From positions 37,746,199 to 37,810,198 of the forward strand of contig OZ020516.1 in NCBI GenBank assembly GCA_963971425.1: a stretch of DNA of 64,000 bases, read 5' to 3'. Position 1 is the stretch's first letter. Every line of letters begins with the position of its first letter. Positions 12,870-25,094 of the stretch are shown here, in pieces. The translations under genes were made by a program, and so were the position numbers. Source of the stretch: Bryoerythrophyllum caledonicum (lineage: Eukaryota > Streptophyta > Bryopsida > Pottiales > Pottiaceae). The notes beneath the pieces were generated by a model. The model saw nothing but the letters and a program-made list of their open reading frames with translations. It searched no databases and was not told the DNA's origin.

Positions 12870-14123
12870 GATCCTAAAACCAAGGGTAGCCTAGTCACCG
12901 GCGAATTACCGGTAGACCGGTAAACCGAAAGACTCTCGGTCCGGGACCGGTGAACCTTTCTCTAACAAAAGTAAGTAGTTGGAGAAACCACTGAAGTGGT
13001 AGTGGTCGGGTGCTCAATAAAGCCCCATCGACATCACTACTCTCACCCTAGTGTTTAATCTAACAACTTTAACAACATCCCATTAATTGGTGGGATAAAT
13101 CAACAATAACTCATATCATATAACAAAGGCTCAACCAAAAGATCCATCTGGAAGAGTGGAATTATCTTCCGGTAGATCCATGGAAAGATTGACAGTCAGA
13201 AGATTGAGTTTAAACACTCAACCACCTTCCTCAAGTATTCCTTTTGCAATTCCTTCTCACTTGTTCGAGTGAATCTTGGAAAGCGTCCGTATTATCGGTA
13301 GAGTCATGTTGTCCGAGATAGACTTACTTCCGGATGTGCCTTGTATTTACACCAATCTCAATATCAACTTGTCACAATCTTCGGTCTGGCCTAGAAAATA
13401 TAATTATACCCGACAACCGATGTACTATTCCGGAACACTTTGCTAGAATACGTGGATATAGGTATCTCATGTATTAACAGCACACTAACGAAACAATATC
13501 ACATATGATCATTACAAGGAGATAATTTGAAAGAACAAGCCTTAGAAAGAGATTTTCCCGATTGGTTGAGGGGGCCGGAAAAATGATAGAAAATTTGGGC
13601 AAGACTTAAAGAAGATAGGAAGATGGAGAAAAGCTAAAGGAAAGACTTGCGACAAGGCTAAGACAATAGAAAACAAATATTATGACACCAACATAGACTC
13701 ATACGTATAAGAAGTCACAATATGGTCTAGATAGAGTCCACCGGGGGACTTTTTTTCTAGACCGGAGAGGATGTTACCGAAGGTCACCCCAATTGAAAAA
13801 GAGAAAAAAAGACTTACAAACAAAGAAGTTTGCACAAACAAGAGAAATTCAACATGGGCAAGAATCACCTTAGTTTTCCAACTCCTTGTTGCACCCGCAC
13901 CCTCCGTAAACTTTTGTCTCTTTGATCTTCTCGCCGTGGCCACGAACCTCTTTGCACCACCAAATCCTAGGTTGAGCGCACGTCTTCCACCACTTTCAAG
14001 GCACTTGAAGAAGCCTCCAAAAAGTCTCTTAAGCCACCTTGAAATCTTCAAAAGTCTTCTTCAAAACTTCTTCTTCTTCCAAACCCTAGTTGCATCACCT
14101 CCTCTTCAAAACCATTTCTTCTT

Positions 14124-14215
14124 CTTCTTCTTTCCTGCACTAAACCCTTTTGAACCTCCTCCTCTTCTTCTTTCCTGCACTAAACCCTTTTGAACCTCCT
14201 CCTCTTCTTCTTCAA
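14124..14215. repeat. Direct duplication of about 40 bp
   Basis: The segment containing TTTCCTGCACTAAACCC followed by TTTTGAACCTCCTCC occurs twice in immediate succession inside a TTC-rich tract. Confidence 0.75.
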
Positions 14216-15818
14216 AACCCCAACTCCAGAAAAAGACCCAAATAGAGAGAGAGTGAGAAACTATAAGAGAGAGAACTAGAGAGGGATATGGAAGGAAAAT
14301 TTGAGGGGAGGGAAGAATTTAGAAAGGAAGCAAGAGAAGAGAGTTTTTGGAGGAGAAAAAAGAGTTTTTAGAAGGGGGGGTCCAAATTCTGGAGGGGGGT
14401 AGCCGGTTATCAACCCATTCCTAGGTTGATACCCAGACTGGTTCATACCTGGATTGATACCCGGATATGTTTTTTTTCCTTCTTTTTTCTTTTCCTCATG
14501 TAAAATTTAGTGTCCATAAATGGGGACTTAAACCTCTACAACAATAATCCTAAAAACCTAACAACTATTACTATAACAACTAAGTATACTATCTAGATGA
14601 TGAAGACTTTCACTAGTTTGTTTAGTCTTTAAGTGGTGATTTGGACTTTTGTTCCAGAGATCCTTCCACGTCATTCTTGTTAGGTCTTTCCGGGCACAAC
14701 TTTGGTAGTTTTGAGACCCGCTTTTATCACTACTTAAACACTAATTAACTAGTTAAGGATTCACCGTCTTTCACTAATTATTATACAACGTGCTTCTACG
14801 TAATACTAACTACTTTCCCGATTATCTAAGACTAAAATTCACAAATTAACTAATTTTTTTGGTAGGGGCAACCAAGTGGGAGTTTCAGACTCCCACACCA
14901 AACCTAAAATTTTTTCACTCTGGGTACTATTATCTTTCAATCTGTACAATCAAATTTGGCAATTTTTATTGCATCATTTCATATAAGTTTAAAAGAAGAT
15001 CCCACAAAAAAAATTTGAAAAAATTTAGTCCTGGTTAGAGTTAATCAATGGAGTAGAGAGTCTTCTTAAATGTCGTGGTATTTTAGAGGCTAACACGCCA
15101 TCTACCGTACGCTAAGGTCAGTTTCGGCAGGCAAGTGCCGAAGCATTTTTTAATTTTTGGTCACATTGATACGACACAATGGATATCACATAGGTATTGC
15201 ACAAGTATCACCTAGATCTTGCGCGGGTGTCACCTTGGTATTACATAGGTATCGCCTAACCAAATCTCTTGAAATTTCCAAAATTTTGGACAAGTCCCCA
15301 TTTTGAATTAATTATGTACGAAACTGACCATAGCGCAGGGTAGTAGTTGTTATAGTAATCAATTTACTTATCCAATGAGAATTTATGTCTTACATAGGTC
15401 TACAATTGGAAAAAAAATAACTTCAACCACTTCATTTGTATGTATGATTATTGCACATGAGATTATAACTTTCATCATACATGAATTCAAATGCAATTTA
15501 AAACCACACAAGTCCAATTTTATTGGACAAACATTTGATGGTCACAATTTTTGCAAGAAATTCATGTTGCACCTCCTTCCACTAAAGTCTTTGTAGCACA
15601 ATTCTCACAAGTTACGTTGAGAAGTTTGCAAAAGATGGCTTGCTTTTGCTTTGAAAAAAATATAAGCTTATGACTCATGAGAGGGCTGCTTGAATGGAGG
15701 CTGAGAATCTATTGTTGAATTATTGAATAGCAATAGTTCCTCGACGAGGAAGTTCAATGGTGGTACGTCTCTGGAACAAAAAAGCTACAAAAAATGATAT
15801 CTTGAAACCTTGAATAAT

Positions 15819-18530
15819 TTATAACTTGTGCTTCTGATCACCTTTAGTGTAATCTCCAATAGAAGCCTCAGCGTTTTGTAATAATGTCTTTGCTTCTCTA
15901 ATTGCACTAAGCAACTCCATACTATTTTTATGGGTGGCTGAAGGTTCTCTAACCTCTATGTCCATACTTGTTGGAAAAATGGGTGCTACTTCAGAAATAT
16001 TATCTTCCATTATCATCATGTCCTCCACCACTTCATTATGATGTGATGCTTGAAAATATTCTTTGACAATCCATTATATCCATAAGACATTGGATGCGGT
16101 CAAGTTGATATGATGTAAATATCTTCTCGCCTTCTTTTAATCAACGTCAATGTCCTTTATCATTTGCTCTTCTTGAAAACCTCTCCGAATCATCTATGCA
16201 TAAAAATATGAATTAGTTTTTAACTCTATAGAAAAATAAAACATTAATATGAAAAAATGAAAAGTAAAATAAATACTCACTAATACGTTGTGTCATTTTA
16301 AATTGATTTGATAGGGTAGGTTGACCAACGTGGGTTTTATCTTTTGCGCTCCAATGATGGCTACAATGAGGTCTGTAAGAGAACGGTTGACTTTGTCTTG
16401 AAACAAAGTATACTTAATCAACTCTCAATGACGCTCCACATGATAGGTGGTATCCATACCACCATAAGAGAAAAGTCTGCCAAACTCAGGCCATAATCTT
16501 CTCCACGATACATTTGAACCAGCCCAACCTTTAAATAAATATGATCCAAAGGCTTGAACGTGTTGAAATTCCTCTCCAAACCTCTTCGAGTTCTCATCTA
16601 AATGACTTTCATATGGACAATGCATCAACACATTAAACGCTTGCCAAACTTGGTCTTTATCAGCCATTGGAACTCCTGTAAAAAGATTTTTACTCCACAC
16701 TTTGATAACATGCGTTCAAACTAACTCGAGAACAATTTCCTTGTGACTTTCTTTGACATCGTTTTTGCATGACATATAAAAGACAGGAACTTCTTTCCCA
16801 TCTTGATTGGGAACAATTGCAATATGGAGAGGGAATTCATATTGATTTGTCTTGAATGTTGAATCAAGAGCCCATGACTATTAGGTAAAAACCTTTGTGC
16901 CACATCCTTCAAAAAATCATACTGAATAACAACAACGAAAGTTTTCTTTCTCGGATTGATCTCTTCAAGTGCATAAGGTTGATAGCAAATAACATTTCTT
17001 AGACCTTGCAACCTAGTAATTTCAACTTGTGCTGCATCCCAATCGTCTTTGCAAAGGGAATCTCTGATCCATACATTACACAAATATCAAATGTAATGAA
17101 AAACAATTGTCACTTATAAAATGTTTTTTTTTACACAACATAATGAAATTATATTTTGATACTCACCATTAACTCTCATAAAATACGCAAGTACCTAAAC
17201 TTAGTCTTGATGATATAAAATCAATGAATAAAACGTTCAAGTTCTCCAACACTTTGGGAAAAAGCTCTTATTTTCGTTCCGATGCTGATGCAACTAGTGT
17301 TGTTGACTACATGCACTTTAAATTTTCCATGGCCCATCATATAACCTAAAGATGAACACATAAGAAACAACTATCAGCATTAGAGCCATGTTCATGCCCA
17401 GAATGTCATGTGTGCACATATATAGTTGCATGTGCTTCACCTTTGACCTCTTCGTCTGAATCTTGCACTGTTCAAGGCTCTACTACCTTGATTTCAAAAG
17501 AGCAATTGCATAACCTAGACATTCTATCCCGTCTAGAATTCTTATCCCGCAATGCAAGTGCATCACTTTTCTTGTTTGAGCACGTTTCTTATGCCCTCCT
17601 CTATAACAACGATAATACGTAATCTTTTGACGCTTGTACTTCAAACATTAAAATTTCTTTTAGAATATAACCTGCTTAAAACATAGTGCATTAAGATTGC
17701 TAGATAATTCCTCCCTAGAAACCGTAAGGATTTCATCCCACCACTTAGACCCTTCACAACGCTAACAAGATTGAAGACAATTATGATCAAATGATAAATG
17801 AATCCCCTCCAGATGAATATTTCTATTCCATTGCAAAATGCATTCACTGGGGTGAACAATAGATGTTTTCCGCTAGCTTTCATATGCTCATTTTTCACAA
17901 TTGAGTGCCAATAGTCAATTGGAGGAATCAATCTACTTCTTGCCTCATGCATTGGAGATAAAGCAATGTCATCAATTGTTTGTATCACCTCAATTTTTCT
18001 TGAAGCTTTTTCCAACGTTCAAAGGAATAAAATGGAATATTGCGAGCTATGAATATTCAATAGTGGAATAAAATTTGCATGTGCTTCATGAATCAACGTA
18101 TAAGTAGGGAGAAATCCTCCTTGCAAACATTCAATCATAAGGTTCATACTAGCATGTGTGAAATGAACATACTTTGGAAAAGTGTAAGAAGAAACATATT
18201 CAAATAGAAATGGCTCCTACAAATCATCAACAAAATCATTGATTGTAAAATTTTCATGTCCATAATAAATATCCTCCCATTCCACCCATGTTCTTCTCTC
18301 TCATCCTCCCGTGCCCCCTCATGTCCTCTCTCATCATCATCGCATTCCTACGTGTCCCCTCATGCACTTCTCTCTCATCATTGTTACATTCCTCCCGTGT
18401 CCCTCCATGTCCTTGACATTCATCATAATTTTGAAGCTGAACATAGGTGTCCTGCAATGTTGAAATAGAAGAAGATGCATCGCCATCCACATGCACACAA
18501 AGAAAAATTCCTCTGCTCCAACCAAATTCT
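15819..18530 (-). pseudogene. MULE-like transposase ruin
   Basis: Fragments on the minus strand, read in order, include KTFVVVIQYDFLKDVAQRF (about 16,880-16,960), then GWAGSNVSWRRLWPEFGRLF and SYGGMDTTYHVERH (16,425-16,560). These continue past a stop into ELIKYTLFQDKVNRSLTDLI (about 16,370-16,435) and end near TLLQNAEASIGDYTKGD (15,819-15,890). I recognise this order from large plant MULE/SWIM-type transposase proteins. The expected DDE-region motif after FLKDVAQRF is in a shifted frame, and several stops interrupt it, so it is inactive. No terminal inverted repeats were identified. The 5' limit is approximate. Confidence 0.5.
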
Positions 18531-18919
18531 CTGCATCATCTTCAAAATCGGAGAAAATAGAAATTAGAATATGTCTCCATCCAAGAACTCCTCATTGTTT
18601 TCCATACTTGAAATCAAATGCCCATGAAGAGATCTGGAATAACATGCACACATTTTAGAGAAATAGTATGCAATAAATATGTTGCACCTTATATCTAAAC
18701 AACCTTAGCCCTAAATACCTAATCCTAAATGCAAAACACCAAAAACAAAACCCTAAAAGAAAAACCCTAGAATGTTGTTGCATATTCTTTCCTAGAACTT
18801 TGATACAAACAAACCTCCATTTCTTAAGTTGAAGCATTTAATTTGCAAACTACATACACAAAATATATCTATACCAAAATCATGCATTTTATAAACTCCT
18901 ACATTTATATGTTGACTAA

Positions 18920-19002
18920 ATCGTGGGCATGGTCTTAGTGGTGGAACAAATAGACACTTTATTCAGGTCAGCCTCCTTCGGAGGCCGGTGTTCTTCTTCT
19001 TC
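18920..19002 (+). mobile_element. Hairpin/(TTC)n retroposon, copy 2 (5'-truncated)
   Basis: An 83-bp insert is flanked by perfect 10-bp direct repeats TGTTGACTAA (18,910-18,919 and 19,003-19,012). It begins inside the family sequence at ATCGTGGGCATGGTC. It carries a 3' stem-loop (GCCTCC TTC GGAGGC, 18,971-18,985) and ends in four TTC units. 5' truncation, a simple-repeat tail and target duplication together indicate target-primed reverse transcription. Confidence 0.85.
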
Positions 19003-19012
19003 TGTTGACTAA

Positions 19013-20543
19013 CTTGTTGTAACAAGTGCAACGAGAGATGCAAAAAAAAAACACTATCACCCATTGAGGTTCACATTACTCAACCAAAAAAATGAGCTAC
19101 TTCAAACTCAAAAGGAACTAACTACACTTGAAGAGATTACACTTACTTGGTGAAGATATAGGAGGAACCGAAGGTATTGGAGGAGTTCTGGAGCTTTTGA
19201 AGGCGTCCTCTAGCTCGTGTTGTCCCTACTGGCTAGCCCAAGTTGAGAACTGAGTGGGTAGGGTTTCCCACCGGAGGGTATCCCGCCAGTAAGGGCTAGG
19301 AACGGGGAGGAGAATCGAGCGGGTATCGGAGACACACGCGCCGAGGTCGGGCCACGGAAGGCGGAAGCGGGGTAGCGGGCCAGGGGAGGAAATCTTGATT
19401 AGGAAGCCGGGTAGCCTGGCTCGTTAGGGAGGGGAGACGCCCTACCCCTTTTCCATGCCGCCCTTAGTGGCGATGGTTGGCCCCCATTAGAAACTCTAGT
19501 TCTTCTTCTTTTACTTCTTCAAATAGAAATCTTTTTTGAGATCCTACGGTTGAAAGTCCAAAATTTCACTCTAAAATGTGATCTTCATGCCACTACATGA
19601 CAATAGCAGTTTTGAACTAGTTTTTGAGCGTAATCAGCGGAGTCTCATTATTCAAGAGTAGCGTAACAATTCGCACCACATCGGTACAATCCTCTACACG
19701 AGATTCGGAACTGTCATCCTTGCAGCTTATGTTCCTCGAGCTCTTGTATACATCAGTTCTAAACTAAAACCTGGCTATGACAAACATCCAAAAAGTCTGA
19801 AGGCACAACATCAGGAGCCTTATCCTCAAATTGTGAAGAATCCTCCCTAATAAAAGTGACAGATAAATTGCAGCTACACACTCAAGAGCATCACAACCCG
19901 CATTATTAGCAACCCTGTCGCTCCTTTACACTACTTCAAGCATTTTAGAAGGAGTGAGGAGCGACAGGGTTGCTTGTCATATCAGGAGCTAGCCTCAATC
20001 AAGTGCTGATGTGCAGCTTCCTTTCATAAGCTGCCTGTGTGGGCCGAGCATTTGCTTCCTGTCAATAGAGCAAATTGTTCACAACATGAGTCCTTATTGC
20101 ACAAAAATACCTACAAAAACTCTAAAATGTATAATGGCTAATCGGTTATATAGGCTAATCTTTAGTGAAGGAGCTACCTTCATTAGGTACACTAATCACA
20201 AGTCAAATCAACGGAGTTTTGCAAGTGTAATCAATATGGTGACTCCGTTTACATTACTATTCTGAGGCTGTGCAATATTGATATCAAATTAAGGAAGATG
20301 ATGTTTACTGATGCCTGCACTTGAAACTCCAACATATAAAAGCAAGATGAGAATACAAGATATACTAAGTCGCAGTAAGTTTGTGGAGTAACATAAATGT
20401 TGTTTACATACCGGCAAAGCGGCTGCTAGGAGGTCCATCTGCTTCTGTGACACGGTGGGGAACTGCCAAAATGCCACCACAAGAATATCATCAGCCCCAA
20501 GTGAGAGAAGCTAAATTTTCCAGCGAAAAAATTCAAGTGTCAC
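19013..20543. other. Intergenic, 3' flank of carbonic anhydrase gene
   Basis: No gene recognised. GC-rich sequence lies at 19,200-19,490, and a perfect 18-bp inverted repeat at 19,908-19,974 is listed separately. Short frames at 20,011-20,265 and 20,381-20,635 look accidental. Confidence 0.4.
19908..19974. repeat. Perfect 18-bp inverted repeat (hairpin)
   Basis: The left arm AGCAACCCTGTCGCTCCT (19,908-19,925) and right arm AGGAGCGACAGGGTTGCT (19,957-19,974) are exact complements around a 31-base loop. The transcript of either strand would fold into a stable stem. The stem is short for a typical plant miRNA precursor. No associated open frame is seen. Confidence 0.85.
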
Positions 20544-22511
20544 TCAAGCTACTACGTTCAAAGTTTCGAAAAAACAACAAAAATAAGCATCCGTTGCCAC
20601 AAAGTAATCAGGCCTATCGAAATCTGCCAGTCTGATCATGTAAACGGTTTCTGTATTTCCGGAATATTGAATTGAAGTTTTTCCATTTAGATTCTGAATC
20701 ATACAACCGTTCAATGGATGGATCTCAGAACATAGATTCCGAAGTTGGGAGTTTCCAAAAGAATAGTCTGGATCAAAATCAGGTTAGGAAATTAGTCCAA
20801 AACTTACATCCCACAACTTGAGAGACCAGGTGACATTTTCTGAGCACGGTGGAGTGGTGAGGGAACCCATGTATCGGCCATAGGTCCCTTTAGTGGACAG
20901 TATCATGATCGGGTCAATATGGTACTTTTCAACCTCGGACCCAGGAGTATGTTTCGGGAGCTTGTCAATGAACTGCACAATTCCCACATGAGCTCATCAG
21001 GTCGGGTCTAATTCTAAATACATCAAAAACTTCAGAGGATACTAGGAACCAGTCAATAATTCAGAGGATACTAGGAACCAGATATTTCGGCCCAGGTGAA
21101 CAAATGTACCTGGGCCAGGAAAGGACTGTCTTCTCCGAGGGTGAAGAGCCAACCAATCACTGCAATCTTTTTTGTCTCCGGTTCAATGTGAACCAAATGA
21201 AGCTCCAGTGGGAACCTGCAAAAGTTTTAAACAACGATATCGGAGCTCGTTAGATGTTTCTCATCGGCGTCCCTGTCGATTCATCAGATTCAAAGGTAAG
21301 TCACGTGATTTTATGATAATTTATCTGTCTGTGTAGACAACCCTGATTACAGTTCTCGGCTGATGTCTAGGTGATGCCATTGTGAAACTTGGGCAGTCAT
21401 GTACAAGTTTCCAGCGGTCTGGATTCTGATGAAGGATGGTTGACTATATTAACTTACGTGTAGCCAAAAATGGTGTGCTCACTGGGATAGTGAAAGTGCA
21501 TCTGAGCGCTCTTATACTTCACTCCGTCGATCTTCAGATTTAATCCAGTCACACCGAGCTGTCCAAAAACAAGATGACAATCCACGTCAACAACCAGTGG
21601 ACACTGATAATATTCCAAGTGAGTCTCAGTAACTGATTCCAATCATTATTCTAGTTTACAAGTGAGTCTCTTGAGGCGATTCTAGTAGTGTTGATAATGA
21701 TATCAGAAATGATATGGTAGCAATGATGTCTGTGGTGACTAACACTGCTTGATTACCTCGATGGTGTGGCCGTTGTTGGAGATGGTGGCCGGGATGGGGC
21801 GCTTAGGGTGGCTGGAGCGCAGCTTGGAGTCCAGGTCATCGTCCGTGACCATGAGGTTGGGGGTGATGACCATGGGCGACTGCATCATGCCCGTCTTGCA
21901 CGTCTCCCATCCGGGAACGTTGCCCCAGTTTGCCGGCCCGTACGTCCCATTCGTGTAGTCGAATCTCACTGCAACAAACCACACCAGTTTCTTCATCAAC
22001 CAATACTTCTAGTTTCTCGACCTGGTTAATCCCTGGCACGTACTTCGATATTATCGCATCTGTTTCTTCAAGCAATATTCCAAAATCCCCACATGATAAT
22101 ACTCACAACTTGAAAGGGTCGACACGAGGAGACAATGATAAACTCCAGTTTGAATCTTTACACTAGAATCTGAGTAGGCCTCTAGAATACTACTGCTAGA
22201 ATTGGGGGGGGAGGGGTTCTAGGCAACGTCAAAAGCGGACCCCCTGGTGTCGCTAAAAGCGACCTAATACGTACTTTCACGGACAGAATGTATTACTATT
22301 GTATCGACAAGTTTCGGAATCTGTATCGGTGAAGAGTCATGAAAGTTGCCTCGACCAACTAGCTAGAAGGTTCCACGATTTGATTATAAGCTCAGTGTGC
22401 AAATTATGACTCGACCGAGTTCCAACCTTTTCCATCTGCAGCTTCAGTGAAGCTGAAGCCCAACACCAGGGCCGCGACCACGCAAATCGCCGAAACATGA
22501 AATGACTTCAT
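20544..22511 (-). CDS. Alpha-type carbonic anhydrase, secreted or organellar, 6 exons
   Basis: Catalyses CO2 + H2O to bicarbonate and a proton at a zinc centre. Exons: 22,511-22,427, 21,968-21,757, 21,558-21,458, 21,215-21,110, 20,972-about 20,804 and 20,767-20,544 (about 298 residues). Exon 1 encodes a hydrophobic signal peptide (MKSFHVSAICVVAALVLGF). The three zinc-ligand histidines are present: QMHFH (two) and ELHLVH (one). Also present are the proton-shuttle region NNGHTIE, the gatekeeping PSEHT, the TTPPC motif and both cysteines of the usual disulfide (WETC, PPC), so it should be active. The exon 5/6 junction is uncertain: the strong donor GTAAGT at 20,807 gives the wrong phase, while the next GT (20,803) keeps the family-like IHPLNG ending open. 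A 29-bp segment is duplicated in intron 4 (21,031 and 21,060). Destination is apoplast or, as for some plant alpha-CAs, chloroplast. Confidence 0.9.
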
Positions 22512-23704
22512 GTTTGCGCGTGAACTTGAATGCTGAGAACGATCCTCACCTGGCTGCACCATCGAGAATGAGTTAGTAATTCAAGGTGTGAACCTGGACA
22601 CACACAGTCTCAGACAATGGCACTACATTGGAAGAGAGTCAATGGCACTACATTGGAAGAGGTATTGTGAAGATCGACATGTACCAAGACTCCTGGCTAG
22701 TTCAAAGCATCAACTACTGAACCTCGAACTTGGACACGCACAAACTAGAAGAGATTCACCTTCCATGACGTACAATAACCATTGGAAGAGAAGCCACTAG
22801 ACGATCATACCTGAATGGCGCTGTCACTGTAGATGTGCTCCCTGTGGTGGTAATTGGAATGGTTTATATATTCTCATGAACGAGAAAGTTCCTGTGATTC
22901 CTGTAAGGAGCAGCTTTGTTGGTTTGGATAACCCAGACGGATAATCAGTTGTGTGACTGTCGTTGAGTTTTTCTGAGGATCTGTATCTGGCTGGGATTTT
23001 GCACTGAATCTTGTGTGAGAGCAGTAAGAGTAGAGGTAATTCCTCTGGTTTCTTAGCTGGATTCTTGGTAGACATCGGTCGAATTTCGCAATGGATTAGT
23101 CATCGGGATTAATGATCTCGGTTTGTCAATTGCGCATCTCCAACATCACGTCCATGTATGAGTAGTGGATTCTCTGCATGGGGTCGACCCTTTCTCCCCG
23201 GATTCCATGCCAAAGCCTGTGCTTTGTAGTGTGTGGTGGTGTGTGCGGTGGTGTGTGAAATCAGAGCTGATACGTTTTCTCATCCACGAGCAGAAAAGCA
23301 TTACTTCCGTTTGCGCTTTTTAACTGCCACACGACGGACTACAGTTATCACCCGGCTCTTAGTAAAGGAGCTGGTGCATGTATTGAAGTGGGAATATTCC
23401 CTGCTCCTAAAACGAATTTCAACGTCAGTCACAAATTATCCAGTTCCTTAACAAAACTCAACGATAGTCACACAACTCATCTCACATACTCCCACTCAGT
23501 TATCCACTCCGAGATAAGCTCATTTCAGGAATCAACCGTTTGTCGGAGATACACAAGTGTCACCTACTAAATAATTTATTTCCGAAAGGACCGGCGCGGA
23601 CAGGATATCCCTTCGCTGGGACGATGAATGCCGCTTCTTTTTTTTTTTTTTTTTTGTTGTGTGGCGCACAGGAGTTGCTAGATTGGCATCTTGCGGCAAT
23701 CCAA
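22512..23704. other. Intergenic, 5' flank of carbonic anhydrase gene
   Basis: No gene recognised. It contains a 25-bp direct duplication starting CAATGGCACTACATTGG at 22,615 and 22,640, and a 19-base T run near 23,638. The promoter should lie directly above 22,511, but no motif is distinctive enough to annotate. Confidence 0.4.
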
Positions 23705-24630
23705 GGGCCGGTTTACATTAGGCCTGGGGTTGGTTGGAAGGCTGGGTGGATTTGCCTTCAATTCAGCCTCCAATCCGGCCCCAATTCTTCCATCCGGCCC
23801 CAAATAATGTAAAGCATTGAGGCCGGGTTCTAGGGCCGGATTTCAAATTCATCATCTTGGCCCTAGTCAATGTAAAGTGTTGGGGCCGGATTCTAGGGCT
23901 AAATTTCCAATTTTGAAGTGTCTTAGATTTTCATAAGGCTCAACTAAAAATTATAGAAGCACATGTGTCAAGCCTTTGTCTTTGTTTCTTTCCAAGTTTA
24001 AAGAAAAATAGGTTTCATGTATTTACTTTATATGTTTTCTTTCCTTACTACATTTAAAATTTAAAAATAAATTAGAGTATTTTTCAATTTTCATAATTTT
24101 TTTCCCTTTTCTCTTATTTTTTATAGGTCTAAAATAAAAGAGTTTTTTTTTCATATACATGCAACTTCTAATTCCTCTTCCTATTTTGACTAATGGAAAA
24201 AAGAGTTTTATTTACTTTATTTGACCAAATCCCTTTTATTGGGTGCATATCCAACAGGAAGGAGTATTTTTACTTTTTTAAAATATAAAATATAAAATAA
24301 AAATAAAAATGAAAAATTATTATTTTAATGTAAAAACTTATTTAAATATATATATATTATTAATTGACGGTAGCGATTTGAAGGATCCAACGGAGGAACC
24401 GAATCCGGCCCTAGATGGGAGTTTGGGCCACCTTAAACCTCGTCCCGATTGCTCCTTTGGGGCCGGAAGGATTGGCACCAAAACCATGCCACCTAAGGCG
24501 ACACGTAGGATGAAATGTAGTACCGGCCGGCCCCAAGTATAAAGCTCTTGGGTTGGATTTTGAGAGATTGAGAGACCCTATTGGTTGAAACTTGGAGAGG
24601 TCCGGCCGGCCCTCAGTATAAACCGGCCTA
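23705..24630. mobile_element. Possible TIR element with GGCCGG-rich subterminal repeats
   Basis: GGCCGGTTTA at 23,706-23,715 is inverted at about 24,619-24,628. Both ends hold several GGCCGG/GGCCC copies, and the left part contains a near-tandem AATGTAAAG...GGCCGG unit. The interior is AT-rich and without coding potential. No target-site duplication is visible, so the boundaries and even the class are tentative. Confidence 0.35.
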
Positions 24631-25094
24631 GGAATTGAACCCACAACCATTCCATTCCGAGATACACTGGGTATCTCCCACCATCATTTGGGTTGTTTAG
24701 GGTCATCTTGGACCGAAATGCGGTATTTTGGTTTTCCTTCGAAAACATTACCTAGGGAGCTATCGCCGCACCGTCCGTGCACATGCCCTGGTGCAGCACG
24801 TCTTTTGTTCCCCTAGCCCGTAGAATGCAATTTGGATGCAAATGTTCCCGCTCCGTGATGCGATATTTTTTTGTTTTTTTGGAGCAAATTTAACGAAATT
24901 TAATTGCAAAGAAATTGTTGGATCCTAATGCAATGAACAAAAAAGGAAACAAAAACTTTTATTTCTAATTTTGGGTGTAGGATCTAAGTTAAGACTTATT
25001 AATTAGCATACTCACAAAGTGCCATAAACTTTGACCACACAGATTGAAAGATTATAGTGTTTGAAGTCAAGCAAATAGTTGAATTGATTAGTTC

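Larger units (their letters stand above)
11376..15818. other. Non-coding repeat-rich stretch
   Basis: No gene recognised. The frame at 13,680-14,051 (minus) and its plus-strand counterpart show no known domain. Visible structure comprises a tandem repeat at 12,690-12,869, a 40-bp duplication near 14,130-14,215, dense CCGGT motifs at 12,895-12,955 and a small hairpin at about 14,877-14,897 (arms GTGGGAGT/ACTCCCAC). The stretch may be an eroded LTR element, but I could not define LTRs. Confidence 0.35.

Noticed and set aside
13680-14193. Overlapping 123- and 140-codon frames as a gene pair
   Set aside because: No domain, a low-complexity TTC-rich tract and a 40-bp duplication inside; better explained as repeat DNA.
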